The notes below the pieces were generated by a model. The model worked only from the letters and a program-made list of their open reading frames with translations. It had not been told where the DNA came from and searched no databases. 15,287 nucleotides of DNA from Prevotella sp. UBA7594. GTDB taxonomy: Bacteria; Bacteroidota; Bacteroidia; Bacteroidales; Bacteroidaceae. The position numbers and the translations under genes are program-made. Position 1 is the first letter of the stretch, and each line of letters begins with the position of its first letter. The stretch spans positions 1-15,287 of the forward strand of contig DLKG01000052.1 of assembly GCA_002490315.1 (NCBI GenBank). Direction: 5' to 3'. Positions 7,911-15,258 of this stretch are shown one piece after another.

Positions 7911-8741
7911 ATGATAAAACTTGGCGACTATAATAAAATGACAGTAGTGAAAGAGGTGGACTTCGGCATCTACCTCGACGGAGGCGAGGAAGGAGAAATC
8001 CTTATGCCCAAACGCTACGTACCGAAAGGCACAAAACCTGGCGATGAGCTTGAAGTGTTCGTCTATCTCGACCAGGACGAACGGCCCGTTGCCACTACCG
8101 AGAAGCCACTGTGCAAGGTCGGCGACTTCGCCTATCTCGAAGTGTCATGGGTCAACGAGTACGGCGCATTCCTCAACTGGGGACTCATGAAAGACCTCTT
8201 CTGCCCCTTCCGCGAGCAGAAGAAACGTATGCAGAAAGGCGAAAGCTACATCGTCCACGTACACATCGACGAGGAGAGCTATCGCATCGTGGCGTCTGCA
8301 AAGGTGGAACGCTACTTCTCCGAACGCCATCCCTTCTACAATCATGGGCAGGAAGTGGACCTACTCGTGTGGCAGAAGACGGAAATGGGCTTCAAGGTAA
8401 TCATCGACAACTGCTACCCTGGACTCGTCTATGAAGACCAGGTGTTCCGCTATCTGCACACTGGCGACCGCGTGAAGGGCTACATCGCCACCGTCCGACC
8501 CGACGGAAAAATCGACGTTACGCTGCAGCCAACAGGCCGACAGCAGACACTCGACTTCTCAGAGACTCTACTCAAATACCTCAAGGACAACGGAGGCAAG
8601 TGCGACCTCGGTGACAAAAGCGACGCTGAAGACATCAAGCGACGCTTCCAAGTGAGCAAGAAAGTGTTCAAACGCGCCGTCGGCGACCTCTATCGCCAAC
8701 GGCTCATCACGATCTCTCCAGAAGGAATACAACTCGTATAA
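7911..8741 (+). CDS. cvfB: S1-domain RNA-binding protein, CvfB family
   Basis: The 276-residue protein follows the CvfB plan: three S1/OB-type domains at about 1-62, 65-135 and 143-212, then a winged helix at about 220-276 (LKYLKDNGG through LITISPEGIQLV). Motifs include GDYNKMTVVKEVDFGIYLDG, SWVNEYGAFLNWGL and IATVRPDGKIDVTLQP. CvfB was described in Staphylococcus aureus as an RNA-binding regulator of virulence genes; the role in Bacteroidetes is not established. It lies 69 bases after lolD and is closed by a strong terminator 26 bases downstream. The ATG at 7911 gives the family N-terminus. Confidence 0.92.
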   Translation: MIKLGDYNKMTVVKEVDFGIYLDGGEEGEILMPKRYVPKGTKPGDELEVFVYLDQDERPVATTEKPLCKVGDFAYLEVSWVNEYGAFLNWGLMKDLFCPFREQKKRMQKGESYIVHVHIDEESYRIVASAKVERYFSERHPFYNHGQEVDLLVWQKTEMGFKVIIDNCYPGLVYEDQVFRYLHTGDRVKGYIATVRPDGKIDVTLQPTGRQQTLDFSETLLKYLKDNGGKCDLGDKSDAEDIKRRFQVSKKVFKRAVGDLYRQRLITISPEGIQLV

Positions 8742-8767
8742 ATACGAAATAAAATACAACATCTGTT

Positions 8768-8803
8768 GGAGTGTGGAACGGAAATGTACCACACTCCTTT
8801 TTT
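8768..8803 (+). terminator. Intrinsic terminator after cvfB
   Basis: GGAGTGTGG (8768-8776) and CCACACTCC (8789-8797) form a perfect 9-bp GC-rich stem with a 12-base loop, followed by six Ts (8798-8803). This is the clearest terminator in the window and ends the transcript containing cvfB. Confidence 0.93.
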
Positions 8804-9003
8804 ATTTCAAGCTACAACAATTCTTAAATCAAACTACAGTATTTGAAATAAACTACAATAATCGTGCTTATATTCACTATATTTATGTCTACACGTCAAA
8901 TAACGTGTTTAATCTGCTTCTCTTTCATAATTATGCAACGCTTCTCTTTGCTCTTACATACATAACATATTGCAGTAAAAGCAGTTAAACAAAGGCATCA
9001 AAC

Positions 9004-9035
9004 TTGCGGATTTACCCAAATTTTAATTAACTTTG
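9004..9035 (+). promoter_or_regulatory. Putative promoter of the sensor kinase operon
   Basis: TAACTTTG at 9028-9035 fits the -7 consensus TAnnTTTG. TTGC at 9004-9007 is a plausible -33 with a 20-base spacer. The predicted start near 9040 gives a leader of about 50 bases. Confidence 0.55.
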
Positions 9036-9091
9036 CAAGCAAAAACCCAACAAACTCTACAGCAAACGACAGATTCATCACATCAACGGTA

Positions 9092-11173
9092 ATGACAAAT
9101 CTACCTTACGATAATCTACTTACAAAAGTATACAACTACATATACACAGGAGCAATCGCCCTTGTGACTGTCTTGCTCTGCATGTTAGTATCCTGCCAAA
9201 GAGACGAAAGACACCACGTACTGAGCACAGCCGACAACACAAAACGCCTCAATACTCTGCGACAGCTCGACGACTCCATCGCCAAACTCGCCCCCTCAGC
9301 CGAAAAGACAGCACTCGACGGCATGGCAAAAGCAGCCGACAGTCTCACGCACTACGAATACGAGCTGCGACTCGCCAAATACTATTGGCTCTCCGAACGC
9401 CCAGAACGCTCCGACACCATCGTCTCCAACATCCTCCGCTACGCGCAAGACGCTTCGGCAAAATACGACGACGAGCAATCCACACAACGCATCAACTCCC
9501 TCATAGCCGGCGCCTACAACTGCCGCGCCGCCTTCTACCACAACTTCCACCGCAACACTTCAGAAACAATACGCCTCTACTCCAACGCCTACCACCTGCT
9601 CTCCATGAGCGACCAAAAGTTCTATATGCCGAAGGTATGCGCCAATCTCGCCGATGCCTACATCCAAACCAACGACATGCCACGCGCCGCACAATGGTAC
9701 AGAAGGGCTCTTTTCCTTGTCGACTCGCTAAAGCTGCCGGAGAAGGAAAACGTGACGCTCTACATGGGACTCGCACAAATCTACCTCTCACTCCACGACT
9801 TCGACACTGCACTCTACTACTACAACGCAACAGAGAAGTACTTCAAGCTCATGTCACCGTCGATGCAGGCGTACTATCTTAACAATTTCGGCAATTACCA
9901 CTACTTCCACAAGGACTATAAAGTGGCTCTCTCCACCTTCCTACGCATGAAGCGCAACATAGAGCACAACGGCATGGAGAATAATTTCGACATGTTCCTG
10001 TGCAAACTTAATCTCGCAGATGTCTATCTCAACCTCGACAGTATAAGCCAAGCAAGCAAATGCCTCAACGAGGTGGAGCCTTACTTCGTTGCGCGGCACG
10101 ACCCCATAGCGCAATACTACTGCCACACCATACGCATCGGAATAGCAACACACACCGGCAACACCTCCACCGTAAGGCGCATACTCAACAGCGAGGACAA
10201 GACGCAGCAGATACCCTACACGATGGTGAACCTGCGCAATCAATACATGCAAAGCTTCTATGAGCAGACGGGCGACTACAAGAGCGCCTTCTACAACATG
10301 AAGGCAAACATCAACTACAACGACTCGCTCGAGCACAACCGCTCCAACATGCGCTCCGCAGACATCATGGCACGCTTCACAAGCGACACTCTGAAGCTCC
10401 ACCACGACCTCGCCATCGAGCACAAGAACGCCGACCTGCAACGCGCCAACCGCAACACGACGCTCGCCATAGCCGCTGCTGCCGTACTGCTGCTCGCGCT
10501 CACACTTTGGTTAATGTACACAAAGAAGAAGCAGTTTGAGGCACGAATGAACATCATGGACCTCAAACTCGACATCGTGCGCAACCGCATCTCGCCCCAC
10601 TTCGTCTTCAACGTGCTCAACAACAAAATCATCAATTCCGACCAGCACGAAGCGTCGGAGCTGCTCGAACTTACCAAACTCATACGCACCAACCTCGACA
10701 TGTCGAGAGCAGCTGCCGTCACGCTGGCAAGCGAAGTGGCTTTCGTGGAACAGTACATACGCGTTGAGCGCTATCTGCTCGGCGACGACTTCCACTTCAG
10801 CGTGCACATCGGCAACAACATCGACACGGAGAAAGTGAAGGTACCGTCGATGTTCCTGCAAATACTGACAGAGAACGCCATCATCCACGGACTTAAGGGA
10901 CGCGACGGCCACAAAGAACTCAGCATCTCCATAATCCGACAACACACCACGACAACCATCACCGTCGCCGACAACGGTCCTGGCTTCAATGCCTCCAACG
11001 GTACACTACGAAAACGCACTGGACTCGGAGCGATAGCACAGACCGTTGCCGTCACCAACGAATACAACAAGAACAAGATGAGATTTGAAATACGTAACCG
11101 AACAGACAACGACGGCAACATCACGGGATGCACGGCAACCCTTCGCGTGCCGGACGGAGTAAGATTCAAATAA
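9092..11173 (+). CDS. TPR-containing sensor histidine kinase, LytS/His_kinase family
   Basis: The 693-residue protein is a membrane sensor kinase. A hydrophobic N-terminal segment (about 19-34) ends in a lipobox-like LVSC, with C35. Residues about 40-440 are an alpha-helical periplasmic sensor with TPR-like repeats, e.g. AAQWYRRALFLVDSL and TALYYYNATEKYF. A transmembrane helix spans about 457-477 (LAIAAAAVLLLALTLWLMY), followed by a short coiled linker. The kinase core is of the LytS type: RISPHFVFNVLNNK with phospho-accepting H503, N-box TENAIIHG with N595, and G1 box ADNGPGF with D627. It should autophosphorylate and pass phosphate to the LytTR regulator 20 bases downstream. The stimulus is unknown. 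The ATG at 9092 gives a complete signal sequence and fits the promoter. Confidence 0.9.
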   Translation: MTNLPYDNLLTKVYNYIYTGAIALVTVLLCMLVSCQRDERHHVLSTADNTKRLNTLRQLDDSIAKLAPSAEKTALDGMAKAADSLTHYEYELRLAKYYWLSERPERSDTIVSNILRYAQDASAKYDDEQSTQRINSLIAGAYNCRAAFYHNFHRNTSETIRLYSNAYHLLSMSDQKFYMPKVCANLADAYIQTNDMPRAAQWYRRALFLVDSLKLPEKENVTLYMGLAQIYLSLHDFDTALYYYNATEKYFKLMSPSMQAYYLNNFGNYHYFHKDYKVALSTFLRMKRNIEHNGMENNFDMFLCKLNLADVYLNLDSISQASKCLNEVEPYFVARHDPIAQYYCHTIRIGIATHTGNTSTVRRILNSEDKTQQIPYTMVNLRNQYMQSFYEQTGDYKSAFYNMKANINYNDSLEHNRSNMRSADIMARFTSDTLKLHHDLAIEHKNADLQRANRNTTLAIAAAAVLLLALTLWLMYTKKKQFEARMNIMDLKLDIVRNRISPHFVFNVLNNKIINSDQHEASELLELTKLIRTNLDMSRAAAVTLASEVAFVEQYIRVERYLLGDDFHFSVHIGNNIDTEKVKVPSMFLQILTENAIIHGLKGRDGHKELSISIIRQHTTTTITVADNGPGFNASNGTLRKRTGLGAIAQTVAVTNEYNKNKMRFEIRNRTDNDGNITGCTATLRVPDGVRFK

Positions 11174-11193
11174 ACACAATAAAAAAAAGACTT

Positions 11194-12018
11194 ATGATGA
11201 ACATTGTTATCGTCGATGACGACAAAGCGGCAGCAGAAACGCTCGCCAAAAAGCTACATTCCTTTGAAGGAGCAAACGTGACAGGCATAGCCAACAACGG
11301 CATAGAAGGACTCCATCTCATGAACGAAAAGCACCCCGACGTGCTCTTCCTTGACATAGAACTGCCCGACATCTCCGGCATCGAATTCCTTGAGCGCATC
11401 AACTGCTACCCTAACGGCAACTGCCACGTCGTGATGTACACCGCACACGACCGCTTCATGCTCTCCGCCTTCCGCAAAAAGGCTTACGACTATCTCATGA
11501 AGCCCATCGACGACACCGAACTGCGTGGCATCATACGCCGCATCTGCATCGACCAGACAAACCACAACTTCCATAACATGCCGCCAAAAGCCAACGACAG
11601 CACTTGCCAGGACGACGACGAAGCAACGCAAGGAGCCGCCGCAACCGACAGTTCCGAAGGCATCGCCTGCCGCAACGACGGCAAATTCATCGTCTATACA
11701 AACTCCGTCGACTTCCGTCTGGTAGACATCCGCGAGATCGGCGTGTTCACATACAACCACGACATGCGCGTCTGGGAGGTGACTATCTCCGGACAAAAGC
11801 ACGCCATACGCCTGAAGCGCAACGTCAACAGCGACGTCATCCTCGCGCTCAACGACCAACTCGTGCGTGTCAGTCAGAAACACATCATCAATCTCAGCTA
11901 TCTTATGGAGGTGACCAACAACACCTGCCGCTTCTATCCACCGTTCGACAAAATCGACAACGTTAAGGTCGGACGCTTCTTTAGAAAGAAACTCATCGAC
12001 CAATTCAGCAGTTTCTAA
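11194..12018 (+). CDS. LytTR-family response regulator
   Basis: The 274-residue cytosolic transcription factor pairs with the upstream kinase. The receiver domain (about 3-120) has the acidic pocket D8-D10, phospho-accepting D54 (LFLDIELPD), T83 (MYTAHD) and K103 (YLMKPIDD). A polar linker (about 130-160) leads to a LytTR DNA-binding domain (about 165-274) containing VSQKHIINLSYLMEV. The kinase stop and this start are 20 bases apart, so the two form an operon. I chose the ATG at 11194; the adjacent ATG at 11197 is equally possible. An earlier in-frame ATG at 11128 lies within the kinase gene and would add an uncharacteristic 22 residues. Target genes are unknown; the structured downstream gap is one place to look. 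Confidence 0.92.
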   Translation: MMNIVIVDDDKAAAETLAKKLHSFEGANVTGIANNGIEGLHLMNEKHPDVLFLDIELPDISGIEFLERINCYPNGNCHVVMYTAHDRFMLSAFRKKAYDYLMKPIDDTELRGIIRRICIDQTNHNFHNMPPKANDSTCQDDDEATQGAAATDSSEGIACRNDGKFIVYTNSVDFRLVDIREIGVFTYNHDMRVWEVTISGQKHAIRLKRNVNSDVILALNDQLVRVSQKHIINLSYLMEVTNNTCRFYPPFDKIDNVKVGRFFRKKLIDQFSSF

Positions 12019-12087
12019 CCGTGCGAAACAAAGCATCAACTGCACGAAGCAAGGCAACAGTAGCATAATAAAAAAATAAAGGAAAAG

Positions 12088-12131
12088 TATCTTTCATGTT
12101 GATATATATCAATAAAACAACATGAAAGATA
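12088..12131. repeat. Perfect 14-bp inverted repeat with nested palindrome
   Basis: TATCTTTCATGTTG (12088-12101) is exactly complementary to CAACATGAAAGATA (12118-12131) across a 16-base loop. The 14-base palindrome TTGATATATATCAA (12099-12112) overlaps the inner end of the left arm and competes with the outer stem. No T-run follows on the + strand; on the - strand a T-rich tract lies downstream. It may end the LytTR transcript or be an operator for a dimeric regulator of the promoter about 30 bases downstream. Confidence 0.85.
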
Positions 12132-12159
12132 TTAAAATTGTAAGAAAAAGTCATGAAAA

Positions 12160-12191
12160 TTTGGTGATATGACATAAAGAGCGTATCTTTG
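12160..12191 (+). promoter_or_regulatory. Strong Bacteroidetes promoter for a candidate small RNA
   Basis: TTTG at 12160-12163 and TATCTTTG at 12184-12191 are exact -33 and -7 matches with a 20-base spacer. GTCAT (12150-12154) and ATGAC (12169-12173) form a short inverted repeat around the -33 box and could be an operator. Transcription would begin near 12197. Confidence 0.75.
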
Positions 12192-12196
12192 CAATG

Positions 12197-12257
12197 TTTT
12201 TCATGGTATTAGATTTAAGGTTAACAAAGGTTGGGACTCAGCGGAGCCCCTTTTTTT
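12197..12257 (+). ncRNA. Candidate small RNA, about 60 nt
   Basis: The stretch between a strong promoter and an intrinsic terminator is only about 60 bases and has no reading frame worth calling. It contains GATTTAAGGTTAACAAAGG followed by the terminator stem. I recall closely similar promoter-plus-terminator cassettes in intergenic regions of other Bacteroidales, but I cannot verify this here. It could be a free sRNA or, with read-through, an attenuator leader for nnrD, although nnrD has its own promoter. The 5' end is inferred from promoter spacing. Confidence 0.55.
12233..12257 (+). terminator. Intrinsic terminator of the candidate small RNA
   Basis: GGGACTC (12233-12239) pairs with GAGCCCC (12244-12250) over an AGCG loop with one A-C mismatch, followed by seven Ts (12251-12257). 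Confidence 0.8.
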
Positions 12258-12277
12258 GTGCCCATACGCAAAATTTT

Positions 12278-12411
12278 CCACACCATGCAAAGCAGCAAAG
12301 CAAGCGATAAATTTAATAATTAATGCGCTTTGAGCGTTGATTTCCCACACCATAGAAAGCGGCAAAGCAAGCGATAAATTTAATAATTAATGCGTTTTGA
12401 GCGTTGTTTAG
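12278..12411. repeat. Two 67-bp direct repeats upstream of nnrD
   Basis: Copies start at 12278 and 12345, each opening with CCACACCAT. They share long identical runs (from GCAAAGCAAGCG into the AT-rich core) and differ at about five positions before diverging at the end of the second copy. Each can fold with CAAAGC pairing to GCTTTG in copy 1 or GTTTTG in copy 2, so the one change within this stem keeps a G-U pair. The repeats lie between the sRNA terminator and the nnrD promoter. Confidence 0.85.
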
Positions 12412-12418
12412 CAATAAT

Positions 12419-12449
12419 TTTGCTGTTTCCCAATAATTTTGTATTTTTG
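12419..12449 (+). promoter_or_regulatory. nnrD promoter
   Basis: TTTG at 12419-12422 and TATTTTTG at 12442-12449 match both boxes of the Bacteroidetes promoter with a 19-base spacer. Two further -7 matches (TAATTTTG at 12415-12422 and 12434-12441) overlap it. The predicted start near 12455 leaves a leader of about 25 bases before the ATG at 12481. Confidence 0.75.
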
Positions 12450-12480
12450 TACTCTAAAAGCTTTAACAGAATACCGCTAT

Positions 12481-13995
12481 ATGAAAATTCTAACAGGAGC
12501 ACAGATACATGAGCTCGACAACTACACAATCGAACACGAGCCGATAGCACCCGTAGACCTTATGGAGCGCGCAGCAAGGGCCATCACCAACGCCATTTGC
12601 GAACAATGGACGCAGAACACTCCCGTAACAGTATTCGCCGGTCCTGGCAACAACGGCGGCGACGCACTCGCCGTAGCACGTCTTCTTGCCGAGAAGGGCT
12701 ACGTCTGCGATGTCTATCTCTTCAATATACACAGCCACATATCAGACGAATGTGCCAAGAACCGCGACCGCATCGTCAGCGAGGGCGTCGTTCGCAACTT
12801 CACGGAGATAACCAACAACTTCGATCCTCCAAAGCTAACGCAGCAGACGCTCGTCGTTGACGGACTCTTCGGATCGGGCCTGAATGCACCATTGAGCGGC
12901 GGCTTCGCTTCCCTCGTGAAATACATCAACCAGTCGGCAGCCCGCGTCGTGAGCATCGACATCCCCTCAGGCCTCATGACCGAGGACAACCATCCAAAGG
13001 ACAATCCCGCCGTGATACGTGCCGATCTCACCTTGACGCTTCACACGCGCAAGCTCGCCATGTTCTTCGCCGACTGCCAACAGTATCTCGGAAAGGTGCG
13101 CGTGCTTGACATACGCCTCTCGAAAGAGTTCATCGACTCCATCCCTTCGCCATTCTCCACCATCGACGCACAATACGTGAAGAACCAGATGCTCCACCGC
13201 GATGACTTCGCCCACAAGGGCACGATGGGCAACGCTCTCCTCATAGCCGGCTCACACGGCATGGCAGGAGCAGCCATCCTTGCTTCGAGAGCATGTCTAC
13301 GCGGCGGAGTCGGCAAGCTCACGACGCTCACCCCACGTTGCAACATCGACATCATGCAGACCGCCGTGCCCGAAGCAGTATGCCTCATCGACCGCGAGGA
13401 CTACTACTCGGAGGCAGTAGGAGCCGACGAATACGACGCAGTTGGCATTGGTCCAGGACTCGGCAAAGAGGAAAGTTCAGCCCTTGCGCTCATGTCGCAG
13501 CTGCAACAGACACCATGCCCGATAGTGCTCGACGCCGATGCGCTCAACATGCTCGGCTCCCACGGCACATGGATTTCGCAACTGCCCGACAACGTCATCA
13601 TGACCCCTCATCCACGCGAGTTCGACCGCATAGCAGGAAAGCGTTCCGCCTCCGACTATGAGCGCCTTTGCCAGGCGCGCGACATCGCCGAGAACCTCCG
13701 TGCCTACATTCTTCTCAAGGGGCACCACTCTGCCCTCTGCCTGCCCGACGGCAACGTCATCTTCAACACGACGGGCAACTCCGGCATGGCAACAGCAGGC
13801 AGCGGCGACGTGCTGACAGGACTGCTTACAGCCCTCCTTGCACGCGGCTACTCCCGCAAGAACGCCTGCCTTACGGGCATGTACCTGCACGGACTCGCAG
13901 GAGACATCGCAGCAGAGCGTTTCGGCAAGGAGAGCCTTATAGCAAGCGACATCATCAGTTGCCTGCCTGAAGCCTTCAAGCAGCTCTACGCATGA
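12481..13995 (+). CDS. nnrD: Bifunctional NAD(P)HX epimerase / ADP-dependent NAD(P)HX dehydratase
   Basis: This metabolite-repair enzyme restores NADH and NADPH damaged by hydration: the N-terminal half interconverts R- and S-NAD(P)HX, and the C-terminal half dehydrates the S form using a nucleotide. The 504 residues match E. coli NnrD (about 515). The YjeF_N epimerase domain (1-215) has AGPGNNGGDALAVARLL with NNGGD at 57-61, DGLFGSGLNAPLSG, and SIDIPSG with D160. The ribokinase-like dehydratase domain (about 225-504) has HKGTMGNALLIAGS, GIGPGLGKE, TPHPREF (375-381) and TAGSGDVLTG with catalytic-base D443. A near-perfect promoter ends 31 bases upstream of the ATG at 12481. A frame opening at TTG 12439 overlaps that promoter and is rejected. 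The DUF4831 gene follows, probably in the same transcript. Confidence 0.95.
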   Translation: MKILTGAQIHELDNYTIEHEPIAPVDLMERAARAITNAICEQWTQNTPVTVFAGPGNNGGDALAVARLLAEKGYVCDVYLFNIHSHISDECAKNRDRIVSEGVVRNFTEITNNFDPPKLTQQTLVVDGLFGSGLNAPLSGGFASLVKYINQSAARVVSIDIPSGLMTEDNHPKDNPAVIRADLTLTLHTRKLAMFFADCQQYLGKVRVLDIRLSKEFIDSIPSPFSTIDAQYVKNQMLHRDDFAHKGTMGNALLIAGSHGMAGAAILASRACLRGGVGKLTTLTPRCNIDIMQTAVPEAVCLIDREDYYSEAVGADEYDAVGIGPGLGKEESSALALMSQLQQTPCPIVLDADALNMLGSHGTWISQLPDNVIMTPHPREFDRIAGKRSASDYERLCQARDIAENLRAYILLKGHHSALCLPDGNVIFNTTGNSGMATAGSGDVLTGLLTALLARGYSRKNACLTGMYLHGLAGDIAAERFGKESLIASDIISCLPEAFKQLYA

Positions 13996-14081
13996 GCAGA
14001 AAAGCCCTGCTCCTTACAATAGAACAAGAATACAGACAACAACAAAGGAAAAAGTTAATCACCCTAAAAACAGAAAGAAAC

Positions 14082-15131
14082 ATGAAGAAACTTGTTTCCA
14101 CAATACTCGCCGCCATGGCGACAATGCCCATATTGGCAGCCTCCGACAAGCCCGTCGACGGCCTAAGCTATTGTCTTCCGAAGACAGCCGTGCGCATGCA
14201 CGTGCTGGTGGAGAAGACCGTAACCACGCCCGGACAACTTGCCGACTTCTCTGAGCTTTATTTCAAGACGCCAGCCACGAGCAACAAGACCACCGACTAC
14301 CGCATCGTCGGCGTGACGTTCTCCACATGCGGCGTGCCCGACGACAGCAAGCGTTTCGCTGTCGCCATTGACAAGAAGCACTCCGTGCTGTCGGTAGACT
14401 GCGACGTCAACGGCGTGCTCCGCGCCATCAACACGCAGGCTCCCGCCAGCTCAAAGCCTGCACAGTTTCATCAGGCGGCAAAGCCAGCCCCTCTCAATCC
14501 ACGCGACTACATGAGCCAGGACATCCTCGCCGCCTCCAATCTGCCGAAGATGGCGCAACTCGTGGCGCAGGAGATATATGACGTGCGCGACTCTCGCAAC
14601 CTGCTCTCACGCGGCGAGGCTGACTTCATGCCGAAGGACGGCGAGCAGCTACGCCTCATGTACGCCCAGCTCAACCGCCAGGAGAAGGCGCTCATGCAAC
14701 TCTTCCAAGGCACGACGACAGTGGACACGACGGAAACCGTTGTCACCTTTGTGCCTGAGAAGGACGTGAAGCGTGCCGTGGCATTCCGCTTCTCGAAGAA
14801 GTTCGGACTGACCACTTCCGACGATCTCTCCGGCGAGCCCTACTACGTCAACGTCAGCGACGAGAACGTGCTGGCCGACGCACCTGCCACTAACGAGGCT
14901 GCAAAGAAGGAGAAAGACGACTTCCAGCTTGGCGTCAGCCTTCCGGGAAAGATTCGTCTGACGCTTACCGACGGCTCCAAGGCAATAGCCTACTACGAGA
15001 CGTGGGCAGCACAGTACGGGCGCGTGGAGATGCTCAACGGCGCTCTGTTCGGCAAGAAACTCACGTCGAAGCTAATCATTGACGAGTCGACGGGAGCCGT
15101 AGTGGAATTGCAGACCGAGCCAATAGAATAA
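14082..15131 (+). CDS. Secreted DUF4831-family protein
   Basis: The 349-residue protein starts with a clear signal peptide (MKKLVSTILAAMATMPILAA, likely cleaved after A20) with no lipobox, so it should be periplasmic or exported. The mature N-terminus, GLSYCLPKTAVRMHVLVEKT, and a C-terminal stretch with GKIRLTLTDG and AYYETWAAQYGRVEMLNG resemble the Bacteroidetes family DUF4831, whose function is unknown. A linker near 275-290 is rich in Ala, Glu and Lys. An in-frame ATG at 13992 overlaps the nnrD stop but would place 30 polar residues before the signal peptide, so ATG 14082 is preferred. It lies 86 bases after nnrD, probably co-transcribed; a functional link to cofactor repair is not implied by the sequence. 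Confidence 0.82.
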   Translation: MKKLVSTILAAMATMPILAASDKPVDGLSYCLPKTAVRMHVLVEKTVTTPGQLADFSELYFKTPATSNKTTDYRIVGVTFSTCGVPDDSKRFAVAIDKKHSVLSVDCDVNGVLRAINTQAPASSKPAQFHQAAKPAPLNPRDYMSQDILAASNLPKMAQLVAQEIYDVRDSRNLLSRGEADFMPKDGEQLRLMYAQLNRQEKALMQLFQGTTTVDTTETVVTFVPEKDVKRAVAFRFSKKFGLTTSDDLSGEPYYVNVSDENVLADAPATNEAAKKEKDDFQLGVSLPGKIRLTLTDGSKAIAYYETWAAQYGRVEMLNGALFGKKLTSKLIIDESTGAVVELQTEPIE

Positions 15132-15170
15132 ATATGCTGATTTCCAAATATATTGAATCTGAGGAATATA

Positions 15171-15258
15171 AAGGAATAATGGAATCAAAAGCCATTTGCT
15201 GACAATTGGCATATAAGGAATTATGGAATCAAAAGCCATTTGCTGACAATTGGCATAT
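15171..15258. repeat. 44-bp tandem duplication downstream of the DUF4831 gene
   Basis: Copies at 15171-15214 and 15215-15258 are identical at 43 of 44 bases. Each holds an interrupted inverted repeat (GCCATTT and AATTGGC, one mismatch). The flanks are AT-rich and contain no gene up to the window end. A partial extra match (GGAATATA) precedes the first copy. Confidence 0.92.

Larger units (their letters stand above)
8742..9091. other. 350-base AT-rich intergenic region between cvfB and the sensor kinase gene
   Basis: It holds the cvfB terminator near its left end, an AT-rich middle (about 8804-9000) with no recognisable gene or repeat, and a promoter-like pair near 9004-9035. A 71-codon reading frame at 8773-8988 starts inside the terminator and is not believable. 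Confidence 0.7.
12019..12480. other. 462-base structured intergenic region between the LytTR regulator and nnrD
   Basis: In order it holds a perfect 14-bp inverted repeat, a strong promoter, a candidate small RNA with terminator, two 67-bp direct repeats and the nnrD promoter. These are listed separately. I see no protein-coding gene here. Confidence 0.8.

Noticed and set aside
8773..8988. 71-codon AT-rich reading frame after cvfB
   Set aside because: It starts inside the cvfB terminator hairpin, has random-looking aromatic/Asn-rich content and no promoter of its own.
12220..12257. Possible tRNA-like fold near the sRNA terminator
   Set aside because: No cloverleaf, anticodon loop or CCA-end pattern can be made; the stem with T-run is a terminator.
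13992..14081. Upstream ATG for the DUF4831 gene overlapping the nnrD stop codon
   Set aside because: It would put 30 charged residues in front of a standard signal peptide; ATG 14082 is far better.
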